Below are positions 15,877 through 24,347 of a stretch of DNA of 33,001 bases, piece by piece; position 1 is the first letter of the stretch, and every line of letters begins with the position of its first letter. The position numbers and the translations under genes are program-made. The DNA is from Clostridiales bacterium (GTDB lineage Bacteria; Bacillota; Clostridia; Ch29), in NCBI GenBank assembly GCA_012523075.1, contig JAAYJF010000025.1, positions 1 to 33,001 on the forward strand, read 5' to 3'. Under the pieces are notes generated by a model that saw only the letters and a list, made by a program, of their open reading frames with translations, had not been told where the DNA came from and ran no database searches.

Positions 15877-17157
15877 CTACCCCCTGTTAATTTCGTTCAT
15901 TTTTTCCCTCAGCCTGAATATACAGTCCACTTCCCTTGCCCTGCCGTTTACAATATCCTCCGCTAGGGCTCTGCAGGTGGGCGCGCCGCAGGAGCCGCAA
16001 TCAATACCGGGCAGTTTTTCCAGTATCTCCTCAACCTTCTCCATCTTTTGGATGGCTTTGCCTATATTCGGGTCCAGGCTTACCATTTTTTTGGGCTTTA
16101 TTTCCTCGGTCCAGGTGAACAGCCCGGTATCAAGAAGCTCCTTCACCTTTTCCTTGCCTATTAGCTTGGGGGAAGGAGTAATATCCGCCAGATGCTTTAT
16201 CCTGGTCTTTGCGACAAAGGCGTTTTCCACAAGAAGTGGCCCTCCAACACATCCGCCGGTGCAGGCATAGGCCTCAATGAAGTCCAATTTTTTTAGCTTG
16301 CCCAGTTCAACCTCCTCAAAAATATTTATGACATTTTCAATGCCGTCAACCGCAAGATAGTTTTTAGAGCCTATTGAATGACTCTGCCCCCCTATAGTGC
16401 CCCATTTAAGCCCCCTGCCGGAAAACTCATAGCCCTCAACCTTCTCCAGACTTTGTAATTCTCTTAAGTTTTTTGACAGGCTTCCGAATATTTTTCTTAT
16501 GGATATTAGCCCATCAGTGTATACAAAGCTTATCCCTACCGGTACCTGTACGCTGGTTACTCTTGCAGGACACGGCGTAAGATAAAATACCCCGATGTCT
16601 CCCATTCTAAAATTTTTTTTGTTTGCTATATCGGTTTTTTTAAGCCTTGCGGCGATCTCCATGGGAGAAACCAAGGGTATTACATTTTCCAAAAGGTCAG
16701 GATACCTGAGCTGTATCAGACGTATTATAACCGGACAATCGCTGTATATCGCCGGTCTTGTTATCTTCTTCTCCTCCAAATAGTGCTTTTTTATAATTGC
16801 AGAAGCAATATCGCAATAGGGTGAAATATCATAGGCTTCATCAAAGCCCAGCATCTCAACCGCCTTTAGTACTTTCCCCAACCCCGTGCCAGTATCAAAC
16901 TGGCCATGACCTACTGGCGGCACAAGGGCTATCCTATATTTATATTTTTTGATGTCCTCCAAATCGTCGGTCACGGCTTTTTGTGCATGATAGGGACATA
17001 CCCGGATGCACTCGCCACAGTCTATACACTTCTCACCGGAGATGCTCGCTTTTCTACCCCTCACCCTTATCGCCTCGGTAGGACATCTCTTTATACAGTG
17101 AGTGCATCCTTTGCAGCTATCCTCGGATAATACTACCGAATGAAAATAATTGTCCAT
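15877..17157 (-). CDS. Divergent [FeFe]-hydrogenase-like protein with N-terminal 2x[4Fe-4S] and C-terminal Fe-S domain (putative sensory/group C-like)
   Basis: CKGCTHCIKRCPTEAI and CIDCGECIRVCPYHA ferredoxin motifs. H-cluster-like segments SDCPVIIRLIQLRYP / YLTPCPAR / IEAYACTGGCVGGPL. C-term LPGIDCGSCGAPTCRALAEDIV. Confidence 0.87.
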   Translation of the reverse strand: MDNYFHSVVLSEDSCKGCTHCIKRCPTEAIRVRGRKASISGEKCIDCGECIRVCPYHAQKAVTDDLEDIKKYKYRIALVPPVGHGQFDTGTGLGKVLKAVEMLGFDEAYDISPYCDIASAIIKKHYLEEKKITRPAIYSDCPVIIRLIQLRYPDLLENVIPLVSPMEIAARLKKTDIANKKNFRMGDIGVFYLTPCPARVTSVQVPVGISFVYTDGLISIRKIFGSLSKNLRELQSLEKVEGYEFSGRGLKWGTIGGQSHSIGSKNYLAVDGIENVINIFEEVELGKLKKLDFIEAYACTGGCVGGPLLVENAFVAKTRIKHLADITPSPKLIGKEKVKELLDTGLFTWTEEIKPKKMVSLDPNIGKAIQKMEKVEEILEKLPGIDCGSCGAPTCRALAEDIVNGRAREVDCIFRLREKMNEINRG

Positions 17158-17169
17158 TTGACCACCCTC

Positions 17170-17604
17170 TTAATCATGAATGTATATAGTGCTGGTTACA
17201 GTGGTGCCTTTACCTTTTTGGGATTCTATCTGAAACTCATCGCTGCACCGTTTCATATTGGGCAGCCCCATCCCTGCGCCAAAGCCCATTTCCCTTACAT
17301 GGTCAGAAGCCGTTGAATATCCTTTTTCCATTGCCCTGTCGATATCCGGGATTCCCGGGCCATAGTCCCTGGCTATTATTTCAATCTTAGCTTTGTCAAT
17401 ACTTACAATGATTTCTCCTCCGTTGGAGTGGATAGTTATATTTATTTCCGCTTCATAGGTAACTATCGCTACACGCCTTGTTATATCCGAAGGTATCCCC
17501 AGTTTTTTCAGTACCTTTTTGGTGTTGCTGGACGCGTCTCCAGCCTTAGCAAAGTCCTCTGGATTTACTCTGTAGCTTAGTATTACCATGTCCCTTGAAC
17601 TCAT
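17170..17604 (-). CDS. Anti-sigma-factor-type ATP-binding protein (HATPase, RsbW/SpoIIAB-like)
   Basis: NTKKVLKKLGIPSDITRRVAIVTYEAEINITIHSNGGEIIVSID...ARDYGPGIPDIDRAMEKGYSTASDHVREMGFGAGMGLPNMKRCSDEFQIES. Confidence 0.85.
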   Translation of the reverse strand: MSSRDMVILSYRVNPEDFAKAGDASSNTKKVLKKLGIPSDITRRVAIVTYEAEINITIHSNGGEIIVSIDKAKIEIIARDYGPGIPDIDRAMEKGYSTASDHVREMGFGAGMGLPNMKRCSDEFQIESQKGKGTTVTSTIYIHD

Positions 17605-17963
17605 GTTACAACTCCCAACTCATCAATTCCCTTAAGCCCCGCATTGTAAAGAATTCCACTGGTAGTATACAGGGTATAGGGCGTACACATGATTGTCATA
17701 CCGTTCTCCTCCGCCAATTCCAAAGAAGCGGTGTCAGGCCTTTTGCCCCTCACATAAATAATAGCTGCAATATCCATCATTTCTGCGGTCCTTATAACCT
17801 GTGGATTGGTCAATCCGGTAAGCAGTACAGTTCTCTCGTTAACGAAGGCCAATACATCGCTCATAAGGTCCGCTCCAAAGGCGAAGTCCACTTCCCGGTC
17901 CATTCTGGACATCCCGGCTATTACCTCCGCATCAAGGATATCCCTTATTTCATAAAGATACAT
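17601..17963 (-). CDS. DRTGG domain-containing protein
   Basis: MYLYEIRDILDAEVIAGMSRMDREVDFAFGADLMSDVLAFVNERTVLLTGLTNPQVIRTAEMMDIAAIIYVRGKRPD. Overlaps the next gene by 4 nt. Confidence 0.82.
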   Translation of the reverse strand: MYLYEIRDILDAEVIAGMSRMDREVDFAFGADLMSDVLAFVNERTVLLTGLTNPQVIRTAEMMDIAAIIYVRGKRPDTASLELAEENGMTIMCTPYTLYTTSGILYNAGLKGIDELGVVT

Positions 17964-18003
17964 ATTAACCTCCCTCTTCTATTTGAAGTTTTTGCCGCTT
18001 TAC

Positions 18004-18885
18004 CTATATAACTGTACTTAATCTTTCTAACAGTCCTACATAACAGTTGATAAGCTCCATGGAAATCTGGCCCGGTATGGCGTGCTGATGATTATACTCG
18101 GAATAGCTGCCCAGCATTGCAGTATACAAATCAGTCACATGGTCCCTATATTCCTCCAGGGCAGCAGGCCATTGGGTACGTGAAATCTGGGCTTCAAACT
18201 GCGCAATCCTATCTTTTTGCTCCTTGACAATGCCTTCTATGTTGCCGCCCGCCGCATCCGTAGCCGTTATTTTTATAAGCATATCCCTGCATTCCCCCAA
18301 CTGTTCCTTTAGCAAACCCGCCGCCGGAGAGGAGGAACCGGGGAAATCAATTTCAACAGATGGAAAACTTGCTTGGGATATATGGGCATCACTGTATTGG
18401 GCCCTCACTTTACCAAGGGCGGCTTCCGCCTCTTCCCTTGAGAAGAAATAATGGGTGTAAACCTTTATCATGCCCTCGGTATCCACAGACGCCGCCAGGC
18501 CTTTATCATTTAACTCCTCCGCCAGTCTCAGCGCGTTTTCCTCATTTGAAAAAGCCCCCACCTGGATACGGTAAAGCTGAAAACCCTCCACATCAAACAT
18601 CGGCCGGTACGCATTTATTGCCCCGTCCACTTGCCGGTCTGTTTGTTCCGGCTCGGCCTCCCCGGGTCCGGGTATGGTCCCCGGCGCCTGCTTATCCCCA
18701 GGGGTCTTATCCCCGGATGCGGGTTCGGCCGGTTCACCTTGGCTCTCGGTCAGGTATGGTATAAGAACTGCTTTGGATATCCCGTAGCCAAGGGCTATCC
18801 CCAGAAGAGGGATAACTACGAACAACAGGAGAATTGCTTTGCCTTTGGCGGTTTTGCCTGCCGTATCCTTTCTCTTTTTTCTCAT
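18004..18885 (-). CDS. SPOR domain-containing membrane protein
   Basis: MRKKRKDTAGKTAKGKAILLLFVVIPLLGIALGYGISKAV (TM segment), YRIQVGAFSNEENALRLAEELNDKGLAASVDTEGMIKVYTHYFFSREEAEAAL (SPOR repeat). Confidence 0.88.
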   Translation of the reverse strand: MRKKRKDTAGKTAKGKAILLLFVVIPLLGIALGYGISKAVLIPYLTESQGEPAEPASGDKTPGDKQAPGTIPGPGEAEPEQTDRQVDGAINAYRPMFDVEGFQLYRIQVGAFSNEENALRLAEELNDKGLAASVDTEGMIKVYTHYFFSREEAEAALGKVRAQYSDAHISQASFPSVEIDFPGSSSPAAGLLKEQLGECRDMLIKITATDAAGGNIEGIVKEQKDRIAQFEAQISRTQWPAALEEYRDHVTDLYTAMLGSYSEYNHQHAIPGQISMELINCYVGLLERLSTVI

Positions 18886-18978
18886 GTATATCACCGCTTT
18901 TTCGTGATTTCCTGTCATTATTATATCATATGAAGCTGCTGTTACCTACAAGCAAATATTCAAAACGACCCACCTAAA

Positions 18979-19013
18979 GAGCAAAGGCACCGGTTTATTC
19001 CCGGTGCCTTTGC
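18979..19013 (-). terminator. Hairpin/probable terminator
   Basis: Minus strand GCAAAGGCACCGGGAATAAACCGGTGCCTTTGCTC: 11-bp stem AAAGGCACCGG/CCGGTGCCTTT. The T-tract is weak. Confidence 0.5.
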
Positions 19014-19057
19014 TATGTCTCAATTATCGGCCACTTATCGGATAGCGATTACTCAAC

Positions 19058-19156
19058 CTACCACTTGGATCCGCCTGCAAAGAATATTATAATTATTATC
19101 AACAGTAAAAATGTTACGCCAAATCCGCCGCCGCCAAAAAATCCTTTGTCTTCCAC
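19058..19156 (-). CDS. YjcZ-like small sporulation-type membrane peptide (32 aa), absent from the supplied ORF track
   Basis: Minus strand GTG start: VEDKGFFGGGGFGVTFLLLIIIIIFFAGGSKW*. GGAGGTG Shine-Dalgarno just upstream. Gly-rich N-term followed by a short hydrophobic helix. Confidence 0.75.
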   Translation of the reverse strand: MEDKGFFGGGGFGVTFLLLIIIIIFFAGGSKW

Positions 19157-19236
19157 TACCTTTCACCTCCATGTATCTCACTGCAATATATGTTATGATT
19201 TAAGCTGGTTTTTTGTGAATAGCAATATGCGGCACG

Positions 19237-19267
19237 GCAAAAAACCGGGAGATATAAATCTCCCGGG
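19237..19267 (-). terminator. Intrinsic terminator
   Basis: Minus strand CCGGGAGAT-TTAT-ATCTCCCGG-TTTTTTGCC: perfect 9-bp stem, tetraloop, T6. Confidence 0.8.
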
Positions 19268-19336
19268 CTGGTTGAAAACAAATTATCAAGGCTTCACGGA
19301 TGCGCGCTTAAAGTAATAATAAAGTTGCATAAGGTG

Positions 19337-19413
19337 TGTCATCCTGAAGGAGGAACGACTTAAAGATCTTTATTTACCTTTCGCAAGATCCTTCGCTTAC
19401 GCTCAGTATGACA
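19337..19413. repeat. MITE-like dispersed repeat, copy A
   Basis: Imperfect inverted termini TGTCATCCTGA...TCAGTATGACA and a shared AGATCCTTCGCTTACGCTCAG segment. Related to 24186-24292. Confidence 0.5.
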
Positions 19414-19465
19414 GTTGTGTAAAATCTTTATAAAGTTATATGTAGTATCTGTGGCCTATTTGTCG

Positions 19466-20083
19466 CTAAATCCTAACCTTTTCAAGTATCTGTCTTTCCC
19501 TCGCGGCTGCCCTATCCCTTAGTTCCCAGATATGGCTCTGTATTTTCTCCCTGTAGTCGGCATCCCTTATGGATGCCAGGTTTATCTCTACATTATACAG
19601 GGCGGACAGTATCGCTGTCCTTGCCATCATCGCCGCAACGGCTCCATCGGTTACCGCCTGGCTGTTGCCCTTCTCCACGGCCTTCTCAGCAATATCCATG
19701 GCCTCAAGAGCTTTTTGGGCAACCAATAGCGGCACCTCCGCCGCCCCTTTAAGGCCTTTCTGTATGGCAGCACTGCGAAGTTTTTTTTCTTCATCGCTGC
19801 CCTTGGGCATCCGGTAGGCCTCCATAACGCTTTTAAAGGCATGGGCATCGGCATCCATTTGTTCGGTAAAAAAAACGATAAACCCCTTTGCGGTGTCCAT
19901 AAGCTGCTTCATTTCGCCGCTTACTCCGGCATATTTTTCGTTGTTCACCGTAAGAGCTGCCACCATGGATGTAAGGGCACACGCAACAGCTCCGCAAAGA
20001 GCAGCAACGCTACCTCCCCCAGGTGTGGGTTCGCTTGAAGCTGTTTTAGCCAGAAAATCTGTAATTTTCATATCTGCCAGCAC
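19466..20083 (-). CDS. Cyclodeaminase/cyclohydrolase family protein (formimidoyltetrahydrofolate cyclodeaminase)
   Basis: MKITDFLAKTASSEPTPGGGSVAALCGAVACALTSMVAALT...YRMPKGSDEEKKLR: typical cyclodeaminase N-terminus. Confidence 0.93.
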   Translation of the reverse strand: MLADMKITDFLAKTASSEPTPGGGSVAALCGAVACALTSMVAALTVNNEKYAGVSGEMKQLMDTAKGFIVFFTEQMDADAHAFKSVMEAYRMPKGSDEEKKLRSAAIQKGLKGAAEVPLLVAQKALEAMDIAEKAVEKGNSQAVTDGAVAAMMARTAILSALYNVEINLASIRDADYREKIQSHIWELRDRAAARERQILEKVRI

Positions 20084-20221
20084 TATTTTTTCCCTCCCAT
20101 TCTCTTATCAACTCGTTCACTCTTAATAGGTCCTGCTGCAGGTGAACTTCTCCCTGGCGCCTACTTTTGGCCGGACGGTCAAAGACCGCCCCTTCTACGT
20201 ACTACCAGCTACCAACTGATT

Positions 20222-21127
20222 CTAGTCTCCCCACAGCAGTCTGTTCTCTAAAATCTGCCCCTCCGAAAAGTCCTCCAACCCCAGGTAATAAGCGGCAACA
20301 TCTGTTAGCGCCTGCATGGGCAGAATACCCACAAGCTCGCTCCCTGCCACCTTTACTCCGTACCTCTTTGCCTCCATCTTTATCATCTCAAAGGACTGGT
20401 ACAGAGAGGTCCTGGTATAATCGGTCATATTCATGGATACCTGGACCATGTGCCTTTCCTTCAGGTCAACGCCTATGGCCTTGCAGTACCTAAGACCGCC
20501 TCCCGAGTTGCGAACTCTTCCCGCTATGGCCTTTGCTATATCAAGGTTTTCGGTGGCAAGGTTAACGTTGAAGGCAACCAGCGGCATACGGGCACCTATT
20601 GCCGTAACGCCGGCGGTCCTGTGTACCTCCCACGGACCGTAGTCCGGTTTCCATTCCGGTAGGTTAATCTTTTCAAAGAAACCTTCAAACTGTCCCTTTC
20701 TTATATTCGCCAGGTTCTGCCTCTCCGGGGACGTGGCGGATTCTTCGTACATGTATACCGGCAGGTCAAACCTGACCGCCGCTTCGCTGGCAACCTGTTC
20801 CGCCAGATACTTTGCCTCCTCAATACTCACATTTCTAACCGGGATAAAGGGGATTACATCAACGGCACCCATCCTGGGATGCTCGCCCCTGTGCCTATTT
20901 AAGTCTATCTCCCGCACCGCCACTTCCATGGCTTCCAGCAGGGAAGATTTAAGTCCCTCTGGCTCGCCTATCAGCGTAACCACCAAACGGTTATGGTCCT
21001 TGTCCGCCGAATAGTCAAGCATCTTCACCCCTTCTGTCCTACGGAAGGGTTCCACAATACTTTCTATTACTCCCCTGTCCTTTCCCTCGCTGAAGTTTGG
21101 CACGCACTCCAGAATTTTACTCCCCAC
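20222..21127 (-). CDS. ftcD: Glutamate formimidoyltransferase
   Basis: ILECVPNFSEGKDRGVIESIVEPFRRTEGVKMLDYSADKDHNRLVVTLIGEPE...HRGEHPRMGAVDVIPFIPV. Confidence 0.95.
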   Translation of the reverse strand: MGSKILECVPNFSEGKDRGVIESIVEPFRRTEGVKMLDYSADKDHNRLVVTLIGEPEGLKSSLLEAMEVAVREIDLNRHRGEHPRMGAVDVIPFIPVRNVSIEEAKYLAEQVASEAAVRFDLPVYMYEESATSPERQNLANIRKGQFEGFFEKINLPEWKPDYGPWEVHRTAGVTAIGARMPLVAFNVNLATENLDIAKAIAGRVRNSGGGLRYCKAIGVDLKERHMVQVSMNMTDYTRTSLYQSFEMIKMEAKRYGVKVAGSELVGILPMQALTDVAAYYLGLEDFSEGQILENRLLWGD

Positions 21128-21141
21128 AGGCTACACCTCCT

Positions 21142-23178
21142 TTATGCCTTAAACTCTTTTTCTACCAGACTCTCAATCAGGTGTTCGTCGGGTATGAATG
21201 GTATCGTGATATGGTCGGTACCTTTTCTTTGTTGATTGTACTCGATACAGGTCTTGATTGAATTTTCGTTCCTCGCCCAGGCTCGCCTTGCGACACCGCC
21301 CATTACATCCCAGGGCATGGCGCTTTTTATTATTTCGTCCACCCTTTCACTCCCGTCCAGCACCAGCCCGAAACCACCGTTTATCGCCTTGCCTATGCCC
21401 ACTCCGCCACCGTTGTGCAGCGCAATAAGGGACATGCCCCGGGCAGCGTTTCCAGCAAAGCACTGGGTCGCCATATCCGCCATTATGTTGCTGCCGTCCT
21501 TTATATTCGAAGTCTCCCGAAAAGGGGAGTCGGTACCGCCGGTATCGTGATGGTCCCTGCCCAGCATCACCGGTCCTATCTCACCGTTCCTTACCATCTC
21601 GTTAAACTTAAGTGCAATATTGGTCCTTCCCATTGCGTCCTGGTAAAGAATCCTTGCCTTTGTGCCCACTACAAGCCTGTTCTTCTGTGCATCCTTTATC
21701 CACACGTAATTGTCCCTGTCCTGGAACCGCCTGTCCGGGTCTATGCATTCCATGGCAGCCATATCAGTCTTCTTAAGGTCCTCTTCACTTCCGCTTAAGC
21801 ACACCCATCGGAAGGGACCGTAGCCGTAGTCGAAAAGCACCGGGCCCATTATGTCCTCTACGTAGGAGGGGAATATAAACCCGTCGTTGGGGTTTTGACC
21901 GTTTTTGCATATTTCGGTGACGCCCGCATCGTATATAGCCTTCATGAAGCTGTTGCCGTAATCAAAGAAGTATACGCCCCGTTCCACCAGGGTTTTTATA
22001 AGCCGGTAATGTTTCCGAAGGGATTGGTCTACCATTTCCTTAAACTTTGCCTTGTCAGAGGCCAGCAGCTTTGTCCTCTCATCAAAGATAAGTCCCTGGG
22101 GGCAGTAGCCCCCATCGTAGGCGGCGTGGCATGAAGTCTGGTCGGATAAAAGGTCTATGTGTATATTCTTCTCCACAGCGTACTCTAGCAAATCAATAAT
22201 ATTGCCATGGAAGGCTATCGCAATGGCCTCTTTTTCTGCCTGGTGTTCCCCGGCAAGGCGGAAGGCCTCCTCCGGGCTGTCCGTTACCTTGTCCACCCAG
22301 CCCTGATCGTATCTTGTCTTTATCCTAGAGGCATCCACCTCGGCAATAACCCCCACACCGCCTGCGATCCTCACCGCTTTGCCCTGGGCTCCGCTCATGC
22401 CTCCCAGTCCCGACGTGACATATAAACGGCCTGAAAGGTCACTGTCGGCTGGAATGCCCAACTTATCCCTGCCGGCGTTCAGTATAGTGGAATAGGTACC
22501 ATGCACTATCCCCTGGGGACCAATGTACATCCACCCACCGGCGGTCATCTGACCGTAATTTGCCACCCCCAGCGCCATTGCCCTGTTCCAGTTGTCCTGG
22601 TCGTCAAACATTCCCACCATCAGCGCGTTGGTGATTATCACCCTTGGTGCCTGCGGGGACGACTTGAAAAGCCCCAATGGATGTCCCGACAGAATTACCA
22701 GCGTCTGCTCCCGGGTCAATATCTCCAAGTACCTCTTTATCAGGTTGTACTGCATCCAGTTCTGGCATACCTGGCCGGTCTCGCCGTATGTAACCAGCTC
22801 ATAGGGGTACAGGGCCACATCAAAGTCCAGATTGTTGTCTATCATAACCTGGAAGGCCTTTCCTTCTATGCACCGGCCCTTGTACCCGTCTACGGGTCTG
22901 CCCTTTATCGCCCCTTTAGGCCTAAAGCGGTAACCGTATATCCTGCCTCTTGTTAGAAGTTCGTTCAAAAACTCCGATGCCAATCTTTCATGCCATTTCT
23001 CTGGAATGTACCGGAGGGCGTTTTTCAGCGCCAGCTTTGTCTCCTCCTTGTTCAGCGTAAAGTCCCTTTTGGGCGCCCTTCTTATACCCTTTTCAAACTC
23101 TGGCATTTCCGGCAGTTCATTAAAAATATCTTCAAGCTTTACCGTCATGGACCTGGCAATTTCACTATTGGCAGTCAT
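21142..23178 (-). CDS. hutU: Urocanate hydratase
   Basis: 678 aa: VTYGETGQVCQNWMQYNLIKRYLE...MTAGGWMYIGPQGIVHGTYST...VTSGLGGMSGAQGKA...HHDTGGTDSPFRETSNIKDGSN...ALHNGGGVGIGKAINGG. Confidence 0.96.
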   Translation of the reverse strand: MTANSEIARSMTVKLEDIFNELPEMPEFEKGIRRAPKRDFTLNKEETKLALKNALRYIPEKWHERLASEFLNELLTRGRIYGYRFRPKGAIKGRPVDGYKGRCIEGKAFQVMIDNNLDFDVALYPYELVTYGETGQVCQNWMQYNLIKRYLEILTREQTLVILSGHPLGLFKSSPQAPRVIITNALMVGMFDDQDNWNRAMALGVANYGQMTAGGWMYIGPQGIVHGTYSTILNAGRDKLGIPADSDLSGRLYVTSGLGGMSGAQGKAVRIAGGVGVIAEVDASRIKTRYDQGWVDKVTDSPEEAFRLAGEHQAEKEAIAIAFHGNIIDLLEYAVEKNIHIDLLSDQTSCHAAYDGGYCPQGLIFDERTKLLASDKAKFKEMVDQSLRKHYRLIKTLVERGVYFFDYGNSFMKAIYDAGVTEICKNGQNPNDGFIFPSYVEDIMGPVLFDYGYGPFRWVCLSGSEEDLKKTDMAAMECIDPDRRFQDRDNYVWIKDAQKNRLVVGTKARILYQDAMGRTNIALKFNEMVRNGEIGPVMLGRDHHDTGGTDSPFRETSNIKDGSNIMADMATQCFAGNAARGMSLIALHNGGGVGIGKAINGGFGLVLDGSERVDEIIKSAMPWDVMGGVARRAWARNENSIKTCIEYNQQRKGTDHITIPFIPDEHLIESLVEKEFKA

Positions 23179-23263
23179 TTACCATAACCTCCTTAAGCCA
23201 AATATTTCTAGCTTTTAGTTCTATTATATCCAAATTCGGAGGTTAAATAAACCATCTTTATCA

Positions 23264-24073
23264 TTATTCAAAGGCGGGCAGCACTGCGCCTTTGTACTCG
23301 TCCCTTATAAACTGCGCGACTTGGTCGGATGTAAGCACTTCGGCCAGTTTAATCAAAGCTTGTGTTTCCTCATCCTCTGAACGAATTGCCAGTACGTTAA
23401 CATAGGGAGAATCGCCGTCCTCTATAAACAATGCGTCCTTATCGGGTACAAGTCCCGCTTCCAATGCAAAGTTTGTATTTATAACCGCCAGGTCCGCGTC
23501 TTGAAGTACCCTCGGCAACATAGCCGCTTCCAGCTCAGTTATTTCAACGTCCTTATAGTTCTCCTGGATATCCTTTACCGTAGCGTCTATACCAACACCG
23601 GGTTCAAGTTTAATAATACCCGCCTTCTCCAAAAGCAGCAATGCCCGTCCTCCGTTGGTAACATCGTTGGGTATGGCCACCAAGGCTCCCGATTCCAGCT
23701 GTTCTATGTTTCCAATCTTCTGTGAATAAGCACCCATAGGCTCAATATGAACCTTTGCGTTGTAGGTAAGGTCTAGCCCGTGGTCCTTCGCAAACCCCTC
23801 CAGGTAAGGGATATGCTGGAAAAAATTCGCATCCAGTTCCCCATCCGCAAGGCTCAAATTGGGCTGCACATAATCAGTAAACTCCACTATTTGGAGAGTA
23901 ATACCCTTTTCTTCAAGTATCGGTTTTACGAATTCTAAAATTTCAACATGGGGTACCGGCGTAGCGCCCACTTTTAATGTTAGCCCTTCTCCCTCCGTTT
24001 CGGGCTTTGTACATCCAACCGATGTACCTATCAACACAATAATCGCCAGCGATAATACTACAATTTTTTTCAT
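23264..24073 (-). CDS. metQ: Methionine ABC transporter substrate-binding lipoprotein
   Basis: MKKIVVLSLAIIVLIGTSVGCTKPE lipobox; VGATPVPHVEILEFVKPILEEKGITLQIVEFTDYVQPNLSLADGELDANFFQHIPYLEGF is NlpA/MetQ type. Start moved from 24166 to MKKIV. Confidence 0.94.
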   Translation of the reverse strand: MKKIVVLSLAIIVLIGTSVGCTKPETEGEGLTLKVGATPVPHVEILEFVKPILEEKGITLQIVEFTDYVQPNLSLADGELDANFFQHIPYLEGFAKDHGLDLTYNAKVHIEPMGAYSQKIGNIEQLESGALVAIPNDVTNGGRALLLLEKAGIIKLEPGVGIDATVKDIQENYKDVEITELEAAMLPRVLQDADLAVINTNFALEAGLVPDKDALFIEDGDSPYVNVLAIRSEDEETQALIKLAEVLTSDQVAQFIRDEYKGAVLPAFE

Positions 24074-24185
24074 GAAAAATTCCTCCCAATTATTTTTGTT
24101 GTTTTCTTCATATATATAACACACTAATAGTATTGCTTTCCTATATTTATCATTCCAAAGTAGCAAAGTCCGAAGAACCCGACTA

Positions 24186-24292
24186 TGTCATTCTGAGGGC
24201 GAAGCCCTAAGAATCCGGCTTTGCCGTTCTGAACGCAGTGAAGAATCTTTTGGAGATAGACATAAGAATCCTTCGCTTCGCTCAGGATGACA
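24186..24292. repeat. MITE-like dispersed repeat, copy B, between metI and metQ
   Basis: Imperfect inverted termini TGTCATTCTGAG...CTCAGGATGACA, plus internal GGGCGAAGCCC and AATCCTTCGCTTCGCTCAG. Confidence 0.55.
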
Positions 24293-24347
24293 CACTAGGA
24301 GATGTAAAGATTATTAAATGCGTTATATAGTATTATTTTTGCTATTT

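Noticed and set aside
20090-20222. Possible CRISPR or tandem array in the repeat-containing intergenic regions
   Set aside because: No regularly spaced direct repeats with unique spacers were found; only short degenerate repeats and hairpins.
20167-20493. Plus-strand ORF MAGRSKTAPSTYYQLPTDSS...
   Set aside because: It translates the intergenic ACTACCAGCTACCAACT repeat and then the antisense of ftcD.
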